Below are positions 15,201 to 21,683 of a stretch of 64,000 bases of DNA, in pieces. Each line of letters begins with the position of its first letter. The stretch's first letter is position 1. Under the pieces are notes generated by a model, which did not search any database, had not been told where the DNA came from, and was given only the letters and a program-made list of their open reading frames with translations. The position numbers were made by a program, and so were the translations under genes. Source of the stretch: Tomocerus qinae (lineage: Eukaryota > Arthropoda > Collembola > Entomobryomorpha > Tomoceridae); NCBI GenBank assembly GCA_020055645.1, contig CM034546.1, positions 111,383,375 to 111,447,374 of the forward strand, in the 5' to 3' direction.

Positions 15201-15908
15201 TCCACTGCCTGGGACACAAGACACAGCTGCACGCATTACCTAACTGTGGTAAACACCTTATTGGCCTAAAATTTTTCTTTTTAGGAGTTGGAAGAAAAAA
15301 ACCGAATTCCTAAACTGCCAGAGTCTGTAAGGAATATAGAAGTCAGTGAAACTATCGGCCATATTATCAAAAGCAAATCAACAGTAGTTACCATCTCAGA
15401 TTCATTTTACCCAATTCTTCAAGGATTAGGGTACAAAGAAGACTTTGCTTGCAACGTGCTTTCAAAAGTACCTGTCAGTCCCAGACCACTGAAGAGCAGT
15501 ATGGTTGTTAAAAGAGGGAGTCCACTAAGAGAATTCTTCAACTACAAGTAATAAAGTCGAAATTTGTACTTTCATTTCAGGAATAAGCATTGTCATTAGC
15601 GATTAAAATATTATGAAGAGTATTTAAACTTTTATTCAATCCATGTTTTCAAAAACTAATACTTTATTTTCAGAATATTATGTATGCAACAAAGTGGGGT
15701 AAAGCATCGTCTGATGAGTCATTACATAACTGAAACAGCAATTAGTTGTCTTGTCAAGAATGGTGGATTTCAATCATCTCTAGGCATGAAAGATGTGTTT
15801 ACTGCAATTGGGCTGCTATGTTCAGGATGCACTGCCAGTCTAATTTTTCTCATTTTTGAAAAACTCTTTGCTAGAAAAAGTCAAGTACATAAGGTATCGG
15901 AATGGTAG
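210..15908 (+). CDS. Divergent ionotropic receptor (IR) gene 1, nine exons
   Basis: Ligand-gated cation channel of the chemosensory ionotropic receptor family (iGluR-related), expected in sensory neuron membranes. Exons assembled by hand: 210-372, 470-627, 705-1046, 1421-1524, 1624-1827, 1904-2132, 2270-2482, 15285-15547, 15674-15908. They join in frame to 636 residues, normal for a divergent IR. The first exon encodes a hydrophobic signal peptide. Exons 4-5 hold ligand-binding half S1. Exon 6 has the FKQPP entry to M1 and the pore segment. Exon 7 has M2 with IGYSAALVS, the counterpart of the iGluR SYTANL motif. Exon 8 is S2, and exon 9 has M3 (about 15790-15875) followed by TAG. The donor of exon 5 (GTCCAG) is weak, but it is the in-frame choice that avoids a TAA at 1849-1851. 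Intron 7 is 12.8 kb and is filled by an LTR-retrotransposon array. A candidate poly(A) signal AATAAA lies near 16059. The ligand cannot be inferred. Confidence 0.88.
2536..2540 (+). repeat. Left target-site duplication (CCTTA) of the retrotransposon array
   Basis: CCTTA lies directly before the first LTR (TGTTCAAG...). The same five bases lie directly after the last LTR at 15256-15260. A 5-bp duplication is usual for BEL/Pao and Gypsy integrases. Confidence 0.85.
2541..3515 (+). repeat. LTR 1 (975 bp)
   Basis: Starts TGTTCAAGCACG and ends GTGGTAAACA. It contains three copies of GCATCCATCACAA (2801-2813, 2818-2830, 2849-2861), a TATTTAA-like box after them, a short GT run near 3287 and an AATAAA near 3311, consistent with promoter and polyadenylation functions. 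Its last ~140 bp differ at many positions from LTRs 2-4, although the rest is nearly identical to them. Confidence 0.9.
3519..3538 (+). other. Primer-binding-site candidate of interior 1
   Basis: TGGTCCTTCGTATGCC begins three bases after LTR1. It has the TGG start expected of a site pairing with a tRNA 3' CCA end, and it recurs after LTR2 (7392) and LTR3 (11333). The tRNA could not be identified. Confidence 0.5.
3856..6156 (+). pseudogene. Gag-protease ORF of interior 1, frameshifted
   Basis: The same reading begins with the ATG at 3856 as in the intact middle copy, but it is broken. One extra C in the run near 3940 shifts the frame, so the long open stretch starts only at 3950. A second shift near 5383 ends that frame at 5419. 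Further changes fall near 5600, and 67 bp that encode most of the C-terminal zinc-knuckle region in the middle copy are missing after 5908. The central part (Gag region, two CCHC-like knuckles, protease LLDNGSQ) is otherwise almost identical to the middle copy, so decay is recent. Confidence 0.85.
6157..6415 (+). other. 3' untranslated part of interior 1 with polypurine tract
   Basis: AT-rich segment with several CCGCATAT-like words, ending in a purine-rich stretch (CAAGGCGGGCAG) directly before LTR2. It is nearly identical to 10097-10355 and more diverged from 14021-14283. Confidence 0.6.
6416..7388 (+). repeat. LTR 2 (973 bp)
   Basis: Shares the TGTTCAAG...GGTAAACA ends, the triple GCATCCATCACAA motif, the GT run and the AATAAA with the other LTRs. 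Its 3' end matches LTR3 and LTR4 rather than LTR1. Confidence 0.9.
7727..10096 (+). CDS. Intact Gag-protease polyprotein of the BEL/Pao-type element (789 aa)
   Basis: The only undamaged ORF of the array. Order: N-terminal charged helical segment; Thr-rich linker (about 95-110); a Gag region of DUF1759 type from KLPKLELPTFSG (about 112) to about 270; zinc knuckles CTFCGENHHIFTC (about 335) and CFNCLGIGHRSEQC (about 368) plus a third Cys/His group; an aspartic protease of DUF1758 type with LLDNGSQ (about 460; Asn where Ser/Thr usually follows the Asp) and the ILGND loop (about 564). After a Pro/Thr-rich linker comes a second Cys-rich module (CLFCHQMTHYLPDC about 662, CFYCLGANC about 697), then a stop. 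Autonomous BEL/Pao polyproteins continue into RT, RNase H and integrase, which are absent here. It probably relies on a partner element for reverse transcription and integration. Confidence 0.9.
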   Translation: MNSLVNKRSALIAKIDVLKQIVDQHSTAPLDVLDVQHHLEKIKEHATNNDKIFDEIADKCKAESEIMTHHLVYDAEDKKLAAIKKGLLIISATFPSTTTTTTTTATATPASADIKLPKLELPTFSGESHEWLSFHDLFVASVQNNAKLSGAQKLQYLKGALKDEAANLIKNITLTDSNFDVAWKTLQTRYEDKRELIRSQLDRLLSQPSLTQENPTALRKLADTTSECIQTLDVLKITPEETRDLLIIHLVTKKIDQESRLQWEKKVKSDAIPTLKEFLEFLIEHARVTAAAKIVTTTPQACKPKGQSATQPSKQFSSAVHHSHTGESSPKKQTCTFCGENHHIFTCAAFRELTVDDRINGAKSKELCFNCLGIGHRSEQCKKIRCIKCSSPHNRLLHKEKAYQQHTSTQQEDTTSATPPEDPPKSNFFSTQAQKTQQVLLSTAIIKVRDSKGCFQLCRALLDNGSQCSLITKKCATRLGLKKRRVNIPLHGISGIEAGIITEKADILFSSCHNEQPTFSIDVFVQDKLTSDLPVAPLAVKSWPHLERITLADPLYHQPGKIDIILGNDIFMDLIIGTKREGPTGSPTALETHIGWIVGGKIDDSLRPVPPPSTPRHPKKESAVLTAAVASTSGTFTATATTEALSPTSSAINTTEEDVDDNCLFCHQMTHYLPDCQFFWKESERSQRKFTEKRKLCFYCLGANCTDPFCKAQLDPPKQLSCNTAIILASKKPQPLQALTTFVATPDIRHPATATTTWRQRATARLKSLQTQFWNQQQHLFTSAQVKVL
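10097..10355 (+). other. 3' untranslated part of interior 2 with polypurine tract
   Basis: AT-rich segment following the stop codon, ending in the purine-rich CAAGGCGGGCAG motif before LTR3. No coding capacity seen. Confidence 0.6.
10356..11329 (+). repeat. LTR 3 (974 bp)
   Basis: Same ends and internal motifs as LTR2. One extra C is visible near 10696 relative to LTR2. Confidence 0.9.
11667..14020 (+). pseudogene. Gag-protease ORF of interior 3, frameshifted
   Basis: Begins at the equivalent ATG. A 4-bp deletion near 12061 shifts the frame in the Gag region, and a 2-bp loss near 12278 shifts it again. An open stretch resumes by 12495 and carries the zinc knuckles and protease (LLDNGSQ). 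A 1-bp loss in an A run near 13515 breaks it once more, leaving a shifted tail to 14020. The C-terminus and the 3' UTR are more diverged from the other two copies. Confidence 0.85.
14284..15255 (+). repeat. LTR 4 (972 bp)
   Basis: Last LTR of the array, ending GGTAAACA and followed at once by CCTTA, the right target-site duplication. Its first 30 bases carry small changes (GTTTTGGAATTTTATC) not shared with LTRs 1-3. Confidence 0.9.
15256..15260 (+). repeat. Right target-site duplication (CCTTA)
   Basis: Exact copy of 2536-2540 directly after the last LTR, only 24 bases before exon 8 of IR gene 1. The insertion therefore lies close to the branch-point region of that intron. Confidence 0.85.
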
Positions 15909-16244
15909 GGTAGAAACTTAAACTTAACGTACACTTACGCAGTAATAAAAAAAATTTAATTTACATATTTTTATGAAGCGATTACACAATTATAATTTTT
16001 AAATTGTATTTAATTACAATGATTGCGGTCTCCCACAACGGTCCGGTTTTCTCGTGTGAATAAAATACAGTCAGTTTCTGATTTCCAATAATTTATCATC
16101 AAGATGCTCGATTTTTATTTTCCATTTGAAATATAAAGCCATTTGAAAGGCACTATAAGGAGTTACATATTCTAGGTTCTTGCCTCATCACTATGGGGTT
16201 TCCGAATTCATTAAGATAGTACAAACCAAGGGATACCCCAACCC
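15909..16244. other. 3' flank of IR gene 1
   Basis: AT-rich sequence with a candidate AATAAA poly(A) signal near 16059. No other feature seen before the inverted repeat. Confidence 0.4.
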
Positions 16245-16474
16245 AGTGTGCATCGAACGTTATAGGGTGACGATAATAGAATGTTTTGCTCTCTTTCTGC
16301 AGCCAGTTTGAGGTTTGGGTGCATTCAGTTGACTTTTAGCTGTGAAAAATCCCGTGGTCATGGATACAGCCACTGATTCCCCCGGGGCCTGCACCCAGTT
16401 TTCCTATCTAAACTGGCTGCAGAAAAAGAGCAAAACATTCTATTATCGTCACCCTATAACGTTCGATGCACACT
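16245..16474. repeat. Large inverted repeat (65-bp arms, 100-bp spacer)
   Basis: Arm 16245-16309 is the reverse complement of 16410-16474 with one visible mismatch. Weaker pairing continues inward (GGTTTGGGTGCA against TGCACCCAGTT). It would form a long hairpin in DNA or RNA. No flanking duplication was recognised. It may be a small foldback element or the upstream region of the OTU gene. Confidence 0.85.
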
Positions 16475-16568
16475 GCCCCAACCAGTTAAAGCTCCTTGGT
16501 ACAAACAAACATTTTGACAAATTGAACAACTTGGTTCCAAATTATGTCAATAGTGTCACTTCGTCAAG

Positions 16569-17843
16569 ATGGGTTATGTCATGTCTACCGTACCCTTACA
16601 GAGTCAAAATGTCCAAATGGCTCTTCTGTTTAAGTTTAACATTATCGAAAACCGTGGAGGAGGCGATTGCCTGTTTAGATCTATTGCTGTATACACAACA
16701 GAAGATGAAAATAAGCATGCATCAGTTCGAACGGAAGTATGCAATTTTATCGGACTAAACTGGAAGACATATATGAGAGATATTATAACACAACATAAAG
16801 GAGAAGTACGCTATTTTTCAAAGATACAATCTAGAATGGAAGAACTTTCAAGTGATGAAATTGAGACAGCAAGAAAAGCATACTTGGATTTCATGAAAAG
16901 GACAGGTACTTACGGAACAATAACCGAACTAATAGGAGCAGCAAAGCTTTTCAAGTTCAATTTTAGCGTTATACAGGAACAGAATTGGGAAAAGGTTACA
17001 GTAAGCCATTACCCTATGAAGATGAGTTATTCTTGGGCATATTTTCTTTTCACTGGACATTACATTTCTGGGCACTGGCGAGTGGTAACCCCAACCCCGG
17101 ATAAATACATGTGGGTACTGCTTTATGGAAAAATAAGCTGACGTTTTTAGACAGCAATTAAATACATTGACTTAAATATATTTATTTGGCATGGATTAGA
17201 TATCTACCACCGAGCTCTACATATCAGCGACAGAAATCGAATTCCAAGCAGTACGTCATAAAATGGAATGGACCGAGAGAGAACGATTATGTCCATGTCC
17301 AACGCACTCACCAAGAAAATCGTGATTCTACAGGTGCAGGTGTTAAACGAAGGAAAATATGTCTAGTAGACATAATTGAAAATCCACTATTGAAGGAATT
17401 TGGTTTCGAATCTAAGAAGGACTTTGAAAATTACTCTTATCAAAATATTAAACACGGAATTTTCGTGGCACAACTCGAAAAACCAGGGGAAATGATTTTA
17501 AAACTAAATCCAGGCATACAGACTCCTGAGCAAATATCTAAGAGTAACATTGTAAGTTATTGGGGTTTTGAAATGAAATTATTTCTGTTCTTATTATATA
17601 ACTAGTGAGAATTGAATTCTCACTAGCGGTTAAAAACAACTGAATTCAGAATCAACTGATTGACAAAGTCATTTATTCCAGACTTTAACGATCCTCTCGG
17701 GAAACCTTCTCTTCCGTGGACCATTGGCCAATAAAAGAATGTCATACAGATGCGACGTTAGTGTAAAAAAAGACGATGTTTATTGTCTTGAAAACCTATC
17801 CACGAGTCAAACTGTCTACGTTTATTGCCAAATAGAGCAATAG
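16569..17843 (+). CDS. OTU-like cysteine protease gene, probable three exons
   Basis: Likely deubiquitinase or deubiquitinase-like protein. Exon 16569-17110 encodes the OTU fold: the active-site Cys in NRGGGDCLFRSIA (about residue 37), a middle element GTYGTITELIGAAKLF, and a C-terminal GHYISGHWRVV that supplies the expected His. A donor GTGGGT at 17111 joins in frame to 17200-17551, and GTAAGT at 17552 joins to 17682-17843, giving about 351 residues. The C-terminal ~170 residues match no family I recognise; they include KRRKICLVDIIENP and end YCLENLSTSQ...QIEQ. The first of these two splices is inferred from phase only. Without it the ORF ends at 17141 (190 aa). The start may lie upstream, since an in-frame acceptor (TTACAG) sits near 16601. 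OTU domains occur in cellular genes and in several transposon and virus groups, so origin is open. Confidence 0.6.
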
Positions 17844-18879
17844 TTTTCAGTTATGTATGTACAATGTACACCGTGCCTGGTAGAAGCAGCTTTCTTTCGC
17901 CTCGATTAGTAGTTCTATTAGGACATATTATTATCTAAATGAAATGAAGGACATTTTGGAAATCTGCCTTTACAACTTCGGTTTGTGCCTCAACAAACTA
18001 TCACAGTTATTAAATTGCTCCATCATTAAGTGACAACTCTGATACCCAAACCAAATGAATGTACCAAAAGATATGCCAACAAAACTGTATATAAGGTATC
18101 CGAAAGAAACCCCACGCAATGTTAGTCGAATTTATTTACACAGTTAATTATATGGAATACGCATACTTAATTTCATTCTACATTATATCTATAGTATATC
18201 AAAGATTTGGTATGCAAATAATAATATTTTGTTCTAAAATCGTACCTCCATTTTAGTGAGTAATTAAAAGTTAACAGAATGACACATCAAGCGAAACTGA
18301 CATATTTTACTGTTTTTAATGATGTGAATACGTGAATGGGAATGCAATCGCAATCTTTATGTAATAAATATAATTGACCCAATATCCAATGCAAACTCTG
18401 TCAAGATTGACTTTCCTCTTCATATTATGTGCAAACATAGAAATGGAAACCATAAATCAATGTAAGCATACTAAAAAATAATACTTTTATGATAAATGAA
18501 CCAGTTAAGCTGTATTATTCTGCATCTTGCAACATACATATTCACCTACACATTCATTAATGTATTTTCATGAAATAAATGAATAAAAATTCCATAAATC
18601 ACAAAATATTTCTAAAAGTTCGCAGTTCGGGTCGGGGTGTTCTTGGGAGTCTTGCGATCTTGTGAGTTCCAATGAGATTGTGTTAACTAAAGGGTGCTAC
18701 CGAGCTAACACACTTTTGGCAACCGGGAAAAGCAAAACCAATTAGACTAAAGGAGGAATTGTGTAGCAATAAGTTAGATTTTTGCACAGTAGTGCAAAAT
18801 AAGATCATTCGAAATTTTTAGTGGCTAGAAAAACTTCTAAAATCGAAGCTATTGTTTTTGTTAGATAGTTAACTTTGTA
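17844..18879. other. Intergenic, no gene seen
   Basis: AT-rich sequence between the OTU-like gene and NDUFB7. No convincing exon, repeat or RNA gene. The last ~150 bases are probably NDUFB7 promoter and 5' UTR. Confidence 0.4.
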
Positions 18880-19537
18880 ATGGGGGGTAACGTTTCAGCG
18901 GATTGGAACTCCAAAGCATCTAAGCCATCATGGATCCAAGTTGATCCCTCTCCCACAACACCTGATTGGAGAAAAGGTGAAAATGTTGCGGACCCTAACT
19001 ATGGGTATGAAGACAGAAAACGAAAGGAAAGAGGTAGGAATGTGTGGTTCCATTTTACAGATATTTTTTTTCAAAAATTTAAGATATTTTCGTATGACAT
19101 GACGTATGCACTATGCAGATTCTATGGGTTTTTGTAAAAGTTTTCTAAAAATTTGAAATAGTGATATATTTTTTGGTTAAATTGCAGTTATGATTGCGAC
19201 TCCGGCAGAATTAGAATCGGTTAGAGTCCCGTTAAAGCACAGAGACTATTGTGCCCACAAATACATTGATTTCGTAAAATGCAGAAAAGATAAGTTTCCA
19301 TTTGTCTATCGATGTGCTCACGAACGTCATGAATGGGAACTTTGCGAAGTTGACGAGTAAGTTGATACAAAAGAAAATAATTTAAATGATATGTTTATAA
19401 AAATATTTTTTCCAACTTTAATTTGCTGTAATATGAAATTATGCAGTTATATGATTCGAATGAAAGAATATGAGCGTGAGAGAAGACTTTTGGAAAGAAA
19501 GCAAAGGAAAGAAGCCAAAAAAGCAGAGTGCGACTAA
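18880..19537 (+). CDS. NDUFB7: NADH dehydrogenase (ubiquinone) 1 beta subcomplex subunit 7 (NDUFB7/B18)
   Basis: Accessory subunit of mitochondrial complex I, on the intermembrane-space face. Exons 18880-19033, 19188-19356 and 19447-19537 join to 137 residues, the usual length for the family. It starts MGGNVS, fitting the known N-myristoylation of this subunit at Gly2. Exon 2 carries a CHCH domain with twin Cx9C motifs, CAHKYIDFVKC and CAHERHEWELC, which form disulfides after Mia40-dependent import. Exon 3 is a Lys/Arg/Glu-rich helix ending in Cys-Asp. Splice sites are GT-AG throughout. A candidate AATAAA lies near 19700. Confidence 0.95.
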
Positions 19538-19943
19538 AAATCACTAATAATAATGTCGTAAGTAGTCTGTATAAAAGCATGCCATCATTTTGTCAGTGCG
19601 TTTGCTTTGTCTATAAAATGTAATGTACTTTTCAAACAAGTTGTTTGATTGAATTCAAATACATCAGTTGGAATACAAATCGTCTATCCTATACCCAGTA
19701 ATAAATGTAGAACCGTGAACTGGTTGTAAATTGTAAATGTTTTGACCAAACTGTTGCATTTATTCTAAAGAAATTGTTCACTCATTGCATTACAAGTTGC
19801 ATAATGTGACATGCTTATAATATTTATAATGTACTAACTACAAACATAAATATAGTTTTCTAAGTACTGTAGTTTTGGATTCCTAATTTTAAATAAAATC
19901 CTTAAGGTAAACACATTTTGACAAATGCAATATAATTATGTAT
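19538..19943. other. Convergent 3' region between NDUFB7 and the envelope-like gene
   Basis: Contains the NDUFB7 3' UTR with AATAAA near 19700, and probably the 3' UTR of the opposing gene (TTTATT near 19891, an AATAAA on the minus strand). No coding sequence seen. Confidence 0.45.
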
Positions 19944-21683
19944 TTATGTGCTTTCGATACTGGAAGCTCGATGATTTTCTGCAATTGAAGGACTACTTAT
20001 CGATGTAATATTGTAAACCAATCTTTCCTTGCTGTAGAGAATGTCACTTCTATGTATTTTATATTTATAAATGCCTACTACAACTAAAGCAATCATTATT
20101 AACGTTTGTATAGAAAATAGGACCCAAAGAACTGTTGACGAGCTTGATTCTGAGTGCAATCCTTCTTGAATTGTTAAGTGGAGTTTCTCCGAGTTTGGGT
20201 CTACATCTGTTTTAATCATATTTGTATCCGAGAGAACAATTTCATTTTCGACAGTCTTTATATCGTTCAGTCGATTTTCTTTGATAAAATGTACAGGTAT
20301 GACTTGATTTATGATTAACTGATTCATGCAAGGTTGTTGGACATGATATGATTCAGAATGAAACATTAGGACACAATTACATGGAAGGCGAACTTCTAGT
20401 GCTCCAAAATCTTGGTGGTTTAATAAGCGATTTGGTTTATCATCGCATTTTACTAGTATCCCAACGATAGAATTTCCAGTCACAATGTAAGTGTCTGAAG
20501 AAACTCGGAGAAATATTGGAATTTTAGGGCCGTGGTCATTTAATGTAAGACAGTCGTAACTGCAATGTTTTCTAACGCTTGTTAAGGATTCCGAGAAAAA
20601 GGAACTGACACACATATCTGGGAGTTGGCTATCCGTATTGTCAATCACTTGACATAACGAACGAGATTTGCATGTTGTTTTTCCTAAAGAACCCGATGTG
20701 GCATCGTACAAAACCTTCTCAGGATCCATCTTAATTTGGCACAGTTTCTTTTCTTTCCCATCAGAGTATATAAATGGAACAGGTTTAATTTTATACATCT
20801 TTTGCTTAAATCGTTTTCGAACAGGTATTAAGATCCTCACCAAAAATTTTCCAATGTCTGTAAATGAACAATCAGCAATGGGCATTTTGTAATAAATCGA
20901 AGTCTCATTAATAGGTACAGATGGAGTCAAGTTGAGTAACGACATTTGCTTTTCAACTGTGGCCAAGTCATTTGAGAAGTTTGCAATTTTAATTAACGAG
21001 CTGGGAATATTTTTATTATTGCAAGTTATTTCTGCCTGATTCCACCGAGTTTTCTCAACCCAGTAATTGAACATTAAGGAATTTTGATGGGATGCCAAAG
21101 CATTTATGTAGTAAGCTGGTCCAATGCGATCGCTTGAAGTCATCTTATTTGAAAACTCTTGTTCGAATTTCTGATTCATGGTTTTATATATCTGTTTGAT
21201 GTTGTACACGTAATCTTCAATAGAACGAGTGAACAACCCATATTTTCCAACCGGGCATTTTTTCAACTTTTCTATATGGATTTCTAATTCCTTTTGTGAA
21301 GTCAGCGTTCCAGGAAAATGTGGCTCGATGGAATTACATAAATCCTCTGGAAGAGATACTGGAGCAGAAAATAAAATGCCACTTCTATTTTGAGGCAGTA
21401 TATCGTTCTTGAAGCGTTCAATGAATTTTTCAAAGTGAAAGAATACTGGGCAACTGTAGCTCGGCGAGAACTCGTCTGTTTCACATTTTCCTCTCCAATC
21501 CCGTAATGTTATATCCATGTTGCCCCAAACGGGTAGATTGAATTCATAAATCATAGGAATGAAAGAACTGTAGTATACCGGAGCATCTAATTCTTGTTTG
21601 TAGAGCCCATAAGTCAATTTAACAGGGTACTCATTTTCGGCAGAATAGACTGAGGGAAGTAACACCATGAGACCCGTCAACAT
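19944..21683 (-). CDS. Stand-alone envelope glycoprotein-like (F/Env-type) membrane protein, 579 aa
   Basis: Intact single-exon ORF for a type I membrane protein. It has an N-terminal signal peptide (MLTGLMVLLPSVYS), a long Cys-containing ectodomain with N-glycosylation sequons, one transmembrane helix at about 517-539 and a 40-residue cytoplasmic tail. Layout and local patterns (YGLYKQELDAPVYY near the N-terminus; KMYKIKPVPF in mid-ectodomain; late Cys pairs) recall baculovirus F-like and errantivirus envelope proteins. This is a judgement from pattern, not an alignment. I see no clear furin site followed by a fusion peptide, so fusion activity is doubtful. No LTR, gag or pol flanks it. A 58-nt intron (21695-21752, GTAAGT...TTTACAG) appears to lie in the 5' leader, suggesting a captured cellular gene. 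An unrelated insect membrane protein is the alternative. Confidence 0.5.
   Translation of the reverse strand: MLTGLMVLLPSVYSAENEYPVKLTYGLYKQELDAPVYYSSFIPMIYEFNLPVWGNMDITLRDWRGKCETDEFSPSYSCPVFFHFEKFIERFKNDILPQNRSGILFSAPVSLPEDLCNSIEPHFPGTLTSQKELEIHIEKLKKCPVGKYGLFTRSIEDYVYNIKQIYKTMNQKFEQEFSNKMTSSDRIGPAYYINALASHQNSLMFNYWVEKTRWNQAEITCNNKNIPSSLIKIANFSNDLATVEKQMSLLNLTPSVPINETSIYYKMPIADCSFTDIGKFLVRILIPVRKRFKQKMYKIKPVPFIYSDGKEKKLCQIKMDPEKVLYDATSGSLGKTTCKSRSLCQVIDNTDSQLPDMCVSSFFSESLTSVRKHCSYDCLTLNDHGPKIPIFLRVSSDTYIVTGNSIVGILVKCDDKPNRLLNHQDFGALEVRLPCNCVLMFHSESYHVQQPCMNQLIINQVIPVHFIKENRLNDIKTVENEIVLSDTNMIKTDVDPNSEKLHLTIQEGLHSESSSSTVLWVLFSIQTLIMIALVVVGIYKYKIHRSDILYSKERLVYNITSISSPSIAENHRASSIEST

Larger units (their letters stand above)
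2541..15255 (+). mobile_element. Tandem BEL/Pao-type LTR retrotransposon array: 4 LTRs, 3 interiors
   Basis: Order: LTR1 - interior 1 - LTR2 - interior 2 - LTR3 - interior 3 - LTR4, all on the + strand and sharing LTRs between neighbours. Repeat periods are 3875, 3940 and 3928 bp. Each LTR runs TG...CA, starting TGTTCAAG and ending GGTAAACA. A single CCTTA duplication brackets the whole array, so it behaves as one insertion later expanded by unequal recombination, or as an insertion of a concatemer. No interior encodes reverse transcriptase, RNase H or integrase, so these are non-autonomous elements. Family assignment rests on the DUF1759-like Gag and DUF1758-like protease in the interior ORFs. 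The array sits in intron 7 of IR gene 1, in the same orientation as the gene. Confidence 0.92.

Noticed and set aside
2541-15255. Search for RT, RNase H or integrase in the array
   Set aside because: The space between the Gag-protease stop and the next LTR is only about 260 bases in every unit, with no coding capacity.
16342-16758. 138-codon ORF overlapping the OTU-like gene in another frame
   Set aside because: The OTU signatures are in the other frame, and this ORF runs through one arm of the inverted repeat.
19944-21683. Complete endogenous retrovirus at this locus
   Set aside because: No LTRs, gag or pol are visible between NDUFB7 and 25 kb; only the envelope-like ORF is present.
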